Shown: one piece after another, positions 25,870 to 34,027 of the stretch | How the letters are laid out: each line of letters begins with the position of its first letter | How positions within the stretch are numbered: the first letter of the stretch is position 1 | Program-made: the position numbers and the translations under genes | Notes under the pieces: model-generated | Seen by the model: only the letters and a program-made list of their open reading frames with translations | The model's database searches: none | Told to the model about the DNA's origin: nothing | From: Mongoliitalea lutea | GTDB taxonomy: Bacteria > Bacteroidota > Bacteroidia > Cytophagales > Cyclobacteriaceae | Length of the DNA: 64,000 nucleotides | Reading direction: 5' to 3' | Assembly: GCF_014652135.1 (NCBI RefSeq) | Contig: NZ_BMYF01000026.1 | Coordinates: 308-64,307, forward strand

Positions 25870-27008
25870 AAGGGTTTGCAGAGCGATTGAAACATACGGA
25901 AGAGTACTATTTTTCCAAAAAACTGAAAGAAGTACAAGGCTTGATTGCCGCTGGAAAGCCAATCATTCACATGGGGATTGGTAGTCCCGATGGTATGCCT
26001 GATGCAAGTGTGATTCAAGCAATCACGCAAAGTGTTGAGAATCCTGCAAATCATGGCTATCAGGCCTATCAGGGTATTCCGGCTTTGAGACTAGCAATGG
26101 CTGATTTTTACCAAAGTCAATATGGAGTTACAGTAGACCACACGAGCGAAGTCCTGCCCTTAATGGGCTCCAAAGAAGGGATCATGCATGCAAGTTTGGC
26201 TTTTTTGAACCCTGGAGATCAGGTGCTAATCCCTAATCCTGGATATCCAACTTATAGTTCGGTGGCAAGGCTGCTTCAGGCGGAACCTGTACCTTATGCT
26301 TTGAAAGTAAGTCATAAGTACTGGCCGGATTTTGATGCACTCGAAGCGCTTGATTTGAGTAAGGTCAAAATTATGTTTGCCAACTATCCGCATATGCCAA
26401 CGGGTGCCAAAGCTGATTTGCAGTTGTTTGAAACTTTACTTGCCTTTTGCCAAAAGCATCAAATAGTCTTGATTCATGACAACCCCTATAGCCATGTCTT
26501 GGAAGAGCAGCCCAAAAGCATATTTCAGCTAGAAGGAGCTAAAAAAGTAGCGCTTGAGCTCAACTCTTTGAGCAAGTCAAGTAATATGGCCGGTTGGAGA
26601 GTGGGTATGCTGGTAGGAAAGCATGAATGGATTCAGGCAATCGCTACTGTCAAATCCAATATGGATTCAGGAATGTTAAAAGGGGTCCAAGAAGGTGCTG
26701 TGCAAGCGCTTGGGTTGGGAAAAGACTGGTATCAAGAATTAAATGCTCAATACGGAGCTCGCAAAAAGCTCATTTTTCAGTTGCTCGACAAATTGGGCTG
26801 GGGATATAGCAGAGATACAGCTGGGCTTTTTGTTTGGGCTCAATTACCACAGGGAGTTGCAGCAACAAAAGCTTGTGATCAGCTTTTGTATGAGAAAAAT
26901 ATTTTCACCACCCCAGGAACAGTCTTTGGGTCAGAAGGGGAAGGCTATGTGCGCTTTTCCTTATGTGTGACGGAAGAAAAAATTCAAGAAGCAATCAATC
27001 GATTATAG
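25866..27008 (+). CDS. PLP-dependent aminotransferase (class I/II), probably aromatic
   Basis: 380 residues, fold-type I. Motifs: IHMGIGSPDGMPDASVIQA, the GYPTYSSVARLL substrate loop, MFANYPHMPTGAKA, IHDNPYSHVL and the PLP lysine in LNSLSKSSNMAGWRVGMLVG. The closest recognisable relatives are LL-diaminopimelate/aspartate-type aminotransferases. Placement between pheA (ATGA overlap) and tyrA argues for the final transamination to Phe and Tyr, or of prephenate. That assignment comes from context. It acts in the cytoplasm. Confidence 0.88.
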   Translation: MKGFAERLKHTEEYYFSKKLKEVQGLIAAGKPIIHMGIGSPDGMPDASVIQAITQSVENPANHGYQAYQGIPALRLAMADFYQSQYGVTVDHTSEVLPLMGSKEGIMHASLAFLNPGDQVLIPNPGYPTYSSVARLLQAEPVPYALKVSHKYWPDFDALEALDLSKVKIMFANYPHMPTGAKADLQLFETLLAFCQKHQIVLIHDNPYSHVLEEQPKSIFQLEGAKKVALELNSLSKSSNMAGWRVGMLVGKHEWIQAIATVKSNMDSGMLKGVQEGAVQALGLGKDWYQELNAQYGARKKLIFQLLDKLGWGYSRDTAGLFVWAQLPQGVAATKACDQLLYEKNIFTTPGTVFGSEGEGYVRFSLCVTEEKIQEAINRL

Positions 27009-27023
27009 ATAACCATTACAAGC

Positions 27024-27878
27024 ATGAAAAAAGTACACATTATAGGTTTGGGATTATTAGGAGGCTCTTTTGCCTTAGGATTACGTAAGTCCAAACCAGA
27101 AATTTCCATCACTGGATTTGATATTGATACTCAAAATCAAAAAGATGCCCTCACCTTAGGAATCATTGATAAAGTTCAAGAAAAGGCAGATGCAGATACT
27201 GATTTAGTCATTTTGGCAACTCCAGCAAATACCTTGGCGAAGATTTTAATCCAAACTTTGGATGAAGTTGGTCCAGAGACACTGGTGGTGGATTTTGGGT
27301 CTACCAAAGAAGCATTGTGCAAAGCCGTGGCAAATCATCCCAAGCGTGCGCAGTTTTTAGCAGGACACCCCATAGCAGGTACAGAGTACAGTGGTCCTAA
27401 AGCTGCTTTTGATAGTTTATTGGACAGAAAAGTCTTTATCATTTGTGAAATGGAAAAGACAGATATCCACCTGAAGGCGAAAGCGTATGATGCCTTGGAG
27501 GCTTTGAATATGAAAATCCGCTTTATGGACCCTGAGGAGCATGATAGACAATTGGCATTTGTTTCTCATCTATCCCATATTTCCTCCTTTATGTTGGGGA
27601 AAACGGTGTTAGACAAAATGGAAGATGATCGTAACATCTTTGATATGGCAGGATCAGGTTTTGCTTCTACCGTACGGTTGGCAAAAAGTTCTCCCGCTAT
27701 GTGGGCTCCCATCGTTTTAGAAAATAAAGGAAATGTATTGGAAGCCTTAGGGAAATACATTGACTGCTTGCAAGGATTCAAACAAAAAATTGAATCAGAG
27801 GATTTTGATGGATTGTATCGGGAGATGCAGGAAATCAATCAGATACGGGATGTGTTGGACTTGGGAGGAAAGAGCTGA
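27024..27878 (+). CDS. tyrA: Prephenate dehydrogenase
   Basis: 284 residues. It has an N-terminal Rossmann motif (IIGLGLLGGSFALGLRKS, then an acidic FDID), the VDFGSTKEALC segment and the catalytic-His region FLAGHPIAGTEYSGPKAAF. The helical C-terminal dimer domain contains LAFVSHLSHISSFMLG and DMAGSGFASTVRLA. It converts prephenate to 4-hydroxyphenylpyruvate for Tyr synthesis. It has no ACT domain, unlike some TyrA proteins, so regulation may be mainly at the attenuator. It is the last gene of the aromatic operon. Confidence 0.95.
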   Translation: MKKVHIIGLGLLGGSFALGLRKSKPEISITGFDIDTQNQKDALTLGIIDKVQEKADADTDLVILATPANTLAKILIQTLDEVGPETLVVDFGSTKEALCKAVANHPKRAQFLAGHPIAGTEYSGPKAAFDSLLDRKVFIICEMEKTDIHLKAKAYDALEALNMKIRFMDPEEHDRQLAFVSHLSHISSFMLGKTVLDKMEDDRNIFDMAGSGFASTVRLAKSSPAMWAPIVLENKGNVLEALGKYIDCLQGFKQKIESEDFDGLYREMQEINQIRDVLDLGGKS

Positions 27879-27963
27879 TTTCTTAAGACATGTTAAATAT
27901 TCTTGGTAATTTGCTGCATGGACCACTTTTTGAATTTGGTCTATCAGTTAAACCAACAAGACT

Positions 27964-28665
27964 ATGAGAAAGCTTCTTTTGACCATCGCTGGGATGTTCC
28001 TATTATTGGGAGCAATGGCACAGCAGATTCCTTTAATTGAGGTTGAAGGGAAAAGTGAAATCAGTATTCAACCGGATGAAGTATTGATTTATCTGAATAT
28101 GTCCCAAAAAGGGAAGACTTCCGCCGAAGCTACCAATGAATTGAACAAGCGCATGCGTACGCTGGAGCAGGCCTTGAAAAAGACGGGTGTACAGACACAC
28201 GAACTGTTTGTCGAAAATTACACTGTCAATTTGGATAGAATTTACAAAGATGGCACTTATCAGGATATTGGGTTTATCGCATCTCAAATGGCTCGTGTGC
28301 GCGTTTCTGATACGCAAAAAGACCTTGCCAAAGTAATTGAAGCCTTGCATACTTCGGTAGAGTCCGGATTTAATTTACAGTTTCAGGTTTCTGAAAAAGC
28401 CATGAAAGCTTTGCAGGAGCAATTACTGCAAATGGCCTTGAAAGATGCGCGGGCCAAGGCAGAAATCATCGCTAAGACCATGGGGATCGAAGAGATCAAG
28501 GTGTTCAAAGTGCAATATTCCACTCAGGATAAAGCTTTTTCTCCAGTCATTCGCTTAAGAGGCATGGCCATGGATGCAACTGCTGCTTACGAAGAACCCG
28601 TATTGCAGACAGAGGCCAAGAAAATTACAGATTCAGTGTTGGTTTCTTTTGCTTTTATGAACTAA
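27964..28665 (+). CDS. SIMPL domain (DUF541) exported protein
   Basis: 233 residues. A signal peptide (MRKLLLTIAGMFLLLGAMAQ) is followed by the SIMPL/DUF541 domain: IEVEGKSEISIQPDEVLIYL, then VSEKAMKALQEQLLQMALKD and ARAKAEIIAKTMGI. Related proteins (YggE/BP26 type) form periplasmic oligomeric rings and are linked with oxidative stress, but the mechanism is unclear. It lies 85 bases after tyrA, with a 12-bp inverted repeat behind it. Confidence 0.92.
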   Translation: MRKLLLTIAGMFLLLGAMAQQIPLIEVEGKSEISIQPDEVLIYLNMSQKGKTSAEATNELNKRMRTLEQALKKTGVQTHELFVENYTVNLDRIYKDGTYQDIGFIASQMARVRVSDTQKDLAKVIEALHTSVESGFNLQFQVSEKAMKALQEQLLQMALKDARAKAEIIAKTMGIEEIKVFKVQYSTQDKAFSPVIRLRGMAMDATAAYEEPVLQTEAKKITDSVLVSFAFMN

Positions 28666-28670
28666 TGAAA

Positions 28671-28713
28671 AGTTGGTGTGAATACTGCAATTGAATAGGT
28701 GTTCACACCAACT
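28671..28713 (+). terminator. Inverted repeat after the SIMPL gene
   Basis: Perfect 12-bp arms AGTTGGTGTGAA (28671-28682) and TTCACACCAACT (28702-28713) enclose a 19-base loop. No T run follows, so a terminator role is only probable. Confidence 0.5.
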
Positions 28714-28794
28714 ATCTATTTCCTTCGCCTTTAATAATTTTTTGACTTGCTATTGCAGCATGCTTGCTTAACTTCATCATTAAAACCTTTATTG

Positions 28795-30327
28795 ATGAAG
28801 ACACCTTTCCTACTGATCGCTTTATCCATTCTTTTATCTTGGAATGGTTTGGCACAACAAACATCCGCTCCAGATATTCATCAACTTACCAATAAACATT
28901 TTCTTCGTGGTATTGGAATTTTGAATGAATTGCTGTCCATTCCCAATGATTCTCATTACCCTGAGCAATTGTGGCCCAATTTGGAATGGTGTGAGCGAAA
29001 TTTTCAAGCCCGTCAATGGGAGGTGGAACGATTAGGTACAGATGGTTTTCCATTATTACTTGCTTCCAAGATCCATTCCACAGCTAGCAAGACAGTGTTG
29101 TTTTATTTCCATATGGATGGACAAGCGGTATTTCCTGAGCAGTGGGATCAGCCATCACCATTTACACCTACGTTGAAAAAAAGGAATGTGAATGGTAGTT
29201 GGGAGACGATACCCATGAGTACCTTAGAGAATGATTATGATCCGGAATGGAGAGTCTTTGCCCGCTCCGCATCCGACGATAAAGGGCCTCTAGCGATGTT
29301 TTTGACTGCTTGGGATGCTATTTCAGAAGTAGGTTTTAGTCCTGATTATTCCATCAAAGTTGTCTTAGATTTTGAAGAGGAGATTGGTTCTCCGAATTTG
29401 GCATCAGCGGTGGTGAAAAATGCAGCGAAATTGCAGGCTGATATGATGTTGATTATGGATGGCCCTCGTCATGTGAGTAATGAACCAACCCTGAGTTTTG
29501 GAGCTAGGGGAATATCGGAAATTACCTTGACCATGTATGGGCCACGGGCAGATCAGCACAGTGGTCATTATGGTAATTATGCGCCGAATCCAGCTTTTAG
29601 ATTAGCCCAATTGCTAAGCAGCATGAAAGATGAACAAGGAAGGGTGATTATACCAGGTTTTTACGATGGGATTATTTTGACGGATGCTGAAAAGGAAATT
29701 TTACGGCAAGTACCTGATATTGATGAAGAGATTATGCGAAAAATCGGGATTGCCGAATTCGATAAAGTAGGAGAGACCTATCAAGAATCCATCCAATACC
29801 CAAGTTTAAATATCCGTGGGTTTTCTTCAGGCTCTGTAGGTATGGAAGCAAGAACAATTGTCCCGGCAGAGGCAATAGCAGAGATTGATGTACGATTGGT
29901 TCCCGAATCCGATCCTGAGCGTCTATTTGCGCTTATTCGTCAACACATCCAAGACCAGGGATACCACATATTAGATAAAGACCCCACAGAAGAAGAACGG
30001 ATCACTTATCCAAAGCTTATCAAATGGGAGGGAAGCATTTCGTATAAAGCCTTCCGAACTCCTTTTGATTCTGAGCCAGGTATTTGGTTAAACCAAGCTA
30101 TGGTGAAAGCTTTTGGCAAAGAACCTATTCGCAAACGTATCAGTGGGGGTTCACTCCCCATAGCGCCATTTGTGGATGCATTGAATAATATTCCAGCAGT
30201 TACAGTAGTGACTGTAAATGCTGATAACAATCAGCATGGACCAAATGAAAACCTACGATTGGGAAATTTTAAAGAAGGGATACTGACTGCTTTGGCGATT
30301 TTAACAGGACCTCTGTATGTTGACTAA
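28795..30327 (+). CDS. Exported M20-family metallopeptidase
   Basis: 510 residues from ATG 28795; an upstream in-frame TTG at 28747 precedes an unlikely extension. The signal peptide is KTPFLLIALSILLSWNGLAQ. Motifs of the M20 di-zinc fold: YFHMDGQAVFPEQWDQPSPF (metal His and catalytic Asp), ARSASDDKGPLAMF and DFEEEIGSPNL (catalytic Glu pair). The dimerisation domain is in the middle (about 230-380). It resembles exported dipeptidases or carboxypeptidases and probably degrades peptides in the periplasm. It appears to be transcribed alone. Confidence 0.9.
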   Translation: MKTPFLLIALSILLSWNGLAQQTSAPDIHQLTNKHFLRGIGILNELLSIPNDSHYPEQLWPNLEWCERNFQARQWEVERLGTDGFPLLLASKIHSTASKTVLFYFHMDGQAVFPEQWDQPSPFTPTLKKRNVNGSWETIPMSTLENDYDPEWRVFARSASDDKGPLAMFLTAWDAISEVGFSPDYSIKVVLDFEEEIGSPNLASAVVKNAAKLQADMMLIMDGPRHVSNEPTLSFGARGISEITLTMYGPRADQHSGHYGNYAPNPAFRLAQLLSSMKDEQGRVIIPGFYDGIILTDAEKEILRQVPDIDEEIMRKIGIAEFDKVGETYQESIQYPSLNIRGFSSGSVGMEARTIVPAEAIAEIDVRLVPESDPERLFALIRQHIQDQGYHILDKDPTEEERITYPKLIKWEGSISYKAFRTPFDSEPGIWLNQAMVKAFGKEPIRKRISGGSLPIAPFVDALNNIPAVTVVTVNADNNQHGPNENLRLGNFKEGILTALAILTGPLYVD

Positions 30328-30618
30328 TTTGCGGTGATTTAACACATTGTTAATTAATATAAGGTATATCCCTTACAAGCGTTTTTTTGAATTCTTTAAA
30401 TTGAATTATGGAGGTTAGTTGTTTTCAATAAATGATTTTTTTTACTTTATAAATTAAGGCAAAAGCTTACCTTTTCAAGTTTCAAAATGAGCCTAATTGG
30501 CTTTGTTTGTTTTCTTCTACAAATTCAAGACTAAAAACCTTTTTACTTACTATTTTTTTCCTTGTGAATCATATTTTATACCCACTAGTACGGATAAGAA
30601 TATGCCATAGCAAGGGGA
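30328..30618. other. AT-rich intergenic region
   Basis: No gene, clear hairpin or repeat visible. It separates the M20 peptidase gene from the exported CHAT operon; the candidate promoter of that operon lies at its right end. Confidence 0.5.
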
Positions 30619-30649
30619 TTGAATAAAGATGGCAAACTTATCAACTTTG
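30619..30649 (+). promoter_or_regulatory. Candidate promoter of the CHAT operon
   Basis: TTG (30619-30621), a 20-base spacer, and CAACTTTG (30642-30649) match the Bacteroidota consensus TTG-N19/20-TAnnTTTG with one mismatch. The first gene starts 11 bases later. Confidence 0.45.
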
Positions 30650-30660
30650 AATAAAAAGCC

Positions 30661-31137
30661 ATGAAAAATTTATCCCTAACACTCCTACTATTAATTGTTT
30701 TCCTAACACCCTCATTCTCTCAAAATTGGGTCACTTATGAGAGCAAAGAATTCGGGATTAAAGCAGAGTTTCCTGGAGCAGTACGTGATACAGTCAAGCC
30801 AACAGGCTCGAATACAAATCTGCAGATTGTTCATAATGAAGTGGATCTGGTGCTTTTTAGTCTTACAGTTTATCAAGAACCTGTACGGGAAGGTATAGAA
30901 GCAGATGTTATTGTGGGTGCCTTGCAGGAGGGTGATCGGGTAGTCGGTACAGGTAAAACTTGGGAACATGGTGGTAAATCATGGTTATCGGCGGTAATTT
31001 ACAGTTCAAACATGGGTGGGTATTTACATCGCCGTGTATTGATTGATGGGAATAAATTATTCAATGTAACTTACATCAGTGACTCAGAAAGTTCTGAGGG
31101 TAACGTTGATAGGTTCTATAATTCGATAATATTTTAG
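30661..31137 (+). CDS. Small exported protein of unknown function (CHAT operon gene 1)
   Basis: 158 residues with a signal peptide (MKNLSLTLLLLIVFLTPSFS). The mature part starts with QNWVTYESKEFGIKAEFPG, then beta-rich sequence with VVGTGKTWEHGGKSW, ending FYNSIIF. The opening segment resembles small exported proteins with a PsbP-like or DUF1795-like fold, but I cannot name the family firmly. The stop is followed after two bases by the next start codon, so the four genes 30661-36889 form one operon ending in a CHAT protein. It is presumably periplasmic. Confidence 0.72.
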   Translation: MKNLSLTLLLLIVFLTPSFSQNWVTYESKEFGIKAEFPGAVRDTVKPTGSNTNLQIVHNEVDLVLFSLTVYQEPVREGIEADVIVGALQEGDRVVGTGKTWEHGGKSWLSAVIYSSNMGGYLHRRVLIDGNKLFNVTYISDSESSEGNVDRFYNSIIF

Positions 31138-31139
31138 AA

Positions 31140-32579
31140 ATGAAAAAAGCCCTAACAATCATGAAAAGAGTTTTTGTAATTTACCTCATGCTCTGTCTAT
31201 TCAACTCCTCCTTGTTGAACGCAGCTGTAACTCACGCATGGAATACCCATTATCAAAACATAGGCGTTAGGTTTAATCCTGATAAAAGTCAATTTGTCGT
31301 TTTTTCTCATGATAGAATTACCAAATGGGACATGGAAACAGGTAAGCTCTTGGCATCTTTTGATACGTATATGAGTGATTTTAAGAGGTACCCACATAGG
31401 AATTCTAAATTGATTGATGTAGATGATTATTTATTGGAGTTGGTTTTTTCTGATGGGGATGGGTCCATTCATCGGTTTTCATTATTACAAGGTCAATATA
31501 TTAATTTCCCAAAATTCAATCATGGGCTGCGTATTTTTCACGGGTATGTGGATGGTAATAAGATGGTCTATACCACAACAGGGGATTACAATGTTTCAAT
31601 TTATGATCAAAATACAAGTAAAGATAAAATTGTACATGAAAAGTATTTTGGGTTTATCCAAGTGCCTGTTTTTCATAAAGTAGTTATTATCAAGGATAAG
31701 GGTGAGTTTTTATTTGTTGATGGGAGTACCTACAAGAAGAAAAAATTGGGTGTAAAAAATACGTACAGTTATATCCATAATATGCCAGATGATTGGATGG
31801 AGGCCTATTCTGGAGGAAGAGATACAAGAGAAACTGTTCAATTTGTGAATTTGGTTACAGGGAAAAAAGAAGCATACAAAGGAGAAGAAGCGAAAAAGCT
31901 CTATTATCCTAAGTCTGTTCCACAACCAAAAACAGAATTTATTAGGACTATTGTTCGCTCGGACGACAAATACTACTATCAATTTTACAATTCAGGAAAC
32001 TATGAAGACGGAAAACAAACATATTATAAATATGGAATTCGTAAAGTAGAACAAGTAACAGGGAAGATAATTAGAGAGGTAGATATTTCAAGTTCCCAAG
32101 ATGATTTTTTAGCTGTTCTGGAAAGAGTCAAGCAAAATGAACAAGTTGCTTTTAAGGAATTTAAAATCAATTTTAATCAATTACCTCTCCCATATTCATT
32201 TGATTATAATTCAGCGAGTGCAAGAGAAATCCAAACGATACCATTTGTGAAATTCGGAAGTCATCCATCAGTAGGGTCTAAGGAATTTGCGATTGGGAAG
32301 ATTATGGATTGTTATGATGGTGGTGTAATTGTCCTTACCATGAGTTTTACTCAAGGGGCTAGTTCTCAAACCTCTCATTTTTATATCCGACAGTATGACA
32401 AATATGGACTGTTGATAGATTCCAAGGATTTGGGAAAAACGATTAAACAAGGTGGAGGCTTTGATCAAATCACCCGATTCACTATTGAGCCCATGAATAG
32501 GGGCTATTCTGCTGTCGCGAGATGGGAAATGGGTAAAGGGGTACAGCAGAAGAATTATGCCGGAGGCTGTAACGATTAA
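31140..32579 (+). CDS. Exported beta-propeller-like protein, paralogue A (CHAT operon gene 2)
   Basis: 479 residues; ATG 31161 is an alternative start that gives a cleaner signal peptide (KRVFVIYLMLCLFNSSLLNA). After the leader comes a WD-like unit (FSHDRITKWDMETGKLLASF) and further beta-rich blades. The C-terminal region has SHPSVGSKEFAIGKIMDCYDG and KDLGKTIKQGGGF, and the protein ends NYAGGCND. The next gene encodes a diverged copy sharing these parts, so a tandem duplication occurred. No catalytic motif is seen. Being co-transcribed with a CHAT protein, it could be its substrate, regulator or sensor; this is inference. Confidence 0.75.
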   Translation: MKKALTIMKRVFVIYLMLCLFNSSLLNAAVTHAWNTHYQNIGVRFNPDKSQFVVFSHDRITKWDMETGKLLASFDTYMSDFKRYPHRNSKLIDVDDYLLELVFSDGDGSIHRFSLLQGQYINFPKFNHGLRIFHGYVDGNKMVYTTTGDYNVSIYDQNTSKDKIVHEKYFGFIQVPVFHKVVIIKDKGEFLFVDGSTYKKKKLGVKNTYSYIHNMPDDWMEAYSGGRDTRETVQFVNLVTGKKEAYKGEEAKKLYYPKSVPQPKTEFIRTIVRSDDKYYYQFYNSGNYEDGKQTYYKYGIRKVEQVTGKIIREVDISSSQDDFLAVLERVKQNEQVAFKEFKINFNQLPLPYSFDYNSASAREIQTIPFVKFGSHPSVGSKEFAIGKIMDCYDGGVIVLTMSFTQGASSQTSHFYIRQYDKYGLLIDSKDLGKTIKQGGGFDQITRFTIEPMNRGYSAVARWEMGKGVQQKNYAGGCND

Positions 32580-32590
32580 TTTGACGACTT

Positions 32591-34015
32591 ATGAAAAATA
32601 TTCAATTTATTCTTGCTTTAATAATCTGTTGCTTCAGCAGTGCTACATTTGCTCAAAAACCTCATTTATGGAAGCTTTCAAGTGAAAAGCCACAAGTAAG
32701 GATCAGTCAGGACTTAACAAAAGCAGTAGTCTTTACCTTTGATAGGATTTCAACTTGGAACTTGGAGACAGGGGAGCTAATTAAAATGTACTCAACCTAC
32801 ATTGATTCAGAAGAACGATGGCCTACAAGTACTGCTAAATTAATTGATGCAGACGCTTCATTAAATGAATTGATTTTTTTGGATAATGATAAGTATTACC
32901 GGTTCCTAATGTTTATGGATGCGTATTCTGCTTTTCCACAAAGCTCTGTTAAAATCCAAAGGTACCATGGTTATGTCAATGGAAATGATTTGGTAGTTCA
33001 ATATCGGGAAAGCATTAAAAAACCAAGTATTATTGGCATTCAAAAGCAAGTAAATCCTATTCCAACAAAAATTTATTCACCAAAAAAATTCTTATCACAG
33101 GTGGCTGTTACGCTAGATAAAAAGGCTATTGTTTTTAGGGATACAGAAAAGTATCAGGTTTATGACGTTTCTAATAGCAAAGTGTCAAATCTTCCAATCA
33201 AAGGAACCAAACTGGAATTTGAAACAATGCCAGATGGTTGGATTGGAGCATATGGTGCTAACAGGTTTGAGTTGGGTTTTGTCAACTATCTGACGGGAGA
33301 AAAGGAGTTCTATAAAAAGAGTGAGGGTGCCAATGTATTTCAACCAAAGGCCTTCAGTTTGCCTAAGATTGTTCCACAATTCTTGGTAAGAGCAAATGAG
33401 TCAAAGGTTGTAGAGTTGGTATATTTTGATAATTTGGTTGATAGGAATAAGACCTACTATGCTTTTGGTTTTTGGGTTTACAACAAAAAAGGTAGTCAGG
33501 AATTAGTTAAAATTAATTTTTCACAGAGTTTGTCAGATTTTCAGGAATTTAGAAGTGAAATAAATAAAAACAAGTTGGTTGATTTTAAGGAATACAAACT
33601 CAATTTCAATAAATTACCTTCCAACTTTAAGTTTGATTATAATCAAGCTCAAGCTCGGGATATTACCAATCTAAGGTTTGTACAATCGGGAGAACACCCC
33701 ATGCTAGGAGAAACAGAGTTTGCCATTGGAAGTCTTGGAGTTTGCTTGAATGGAGAGGAATTCTTATTGGTAATGGGCTTTACCGATAAAGGTGGAGTAC
33801 AAACATCCAGTTTTGCTGTTCTTCATTATGATGAGTCAGGAAATTTGCTTGATTGGCGGGATTTGGGTAAGACTATTCGTTCCTCTACAGGCGTTATTCA
33901 GGTAACTAATTTTGAAATAAAAAGTAGTCTTAATTTTCATAATATCTATGCTAAAATAGAAGCAGTTGGTAAGGCTCCTATAGTAAGAAATTATGCTATG
34001 GGGTGTGGGAATTAA
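32591..34015 (+). CDS. Exported beta-propeller-like protein, paralogue B (CHAT operon gene 3)
   Basis: 474 residues with a signal peptide (KNIQFILALIICCFSSATFA). Its layout matches the preceding gene: FTFDRISTWNLETGELIKMY near the N-terminus, a GEHPMLGETEFAIGSLGVC block, WRDLGKTIRSSTG, and the closing NYAMGCGN. The last Cys-containing motif, NYAxGCxx, is the best conserved part between the two. The gene starts 11 bases after paralogue A and ends 12 bases before the CHAT gene. The function is unknown. Confidence 0.75.
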   Translation: MKNIQFILALIICCFSSATFAQKPHLWKLSSEKPQVRISQDLTKAVVFTFDRISTWNLETGELIKMYSTYIDSEERWPTSTAKLIDADASLNELIFLDNDKYYRFLMFMDAYSAFPQSSVKIQRYHGYVNGNDLVVQYRESIKKPSIIGIQKQVNPIPTKIYSPKKFLSQVAVTLDKKAIVFRDTEKYQVYDVSNSKVSNLPIKGTKLEFETMPDGWIGAYGANRFELGFVNYLTGEKEFYKKSEGANVFQPKAFSLPKIVPQFLVRANESKVVELVYFDNLVDRNKTYYAFGFWVYNKKGSQELVKINFSQSLSDFQEFRSEINKNKLVDFKEYKLNFNKLPSNFKFDYNQAQARDITNLRFVQSGEHPMLGETEFAIGSLGVCLNGEEFLLVMGFTDKGGVQTSSFAVLHYDESGNLLDWRDLGKTIRSSTGVIQVTNFEIKSSLNFHNIYAKIEAVGKAPIVRNYAMGCGN

Positions 34016-34027
34016 TTAGATACCAAT

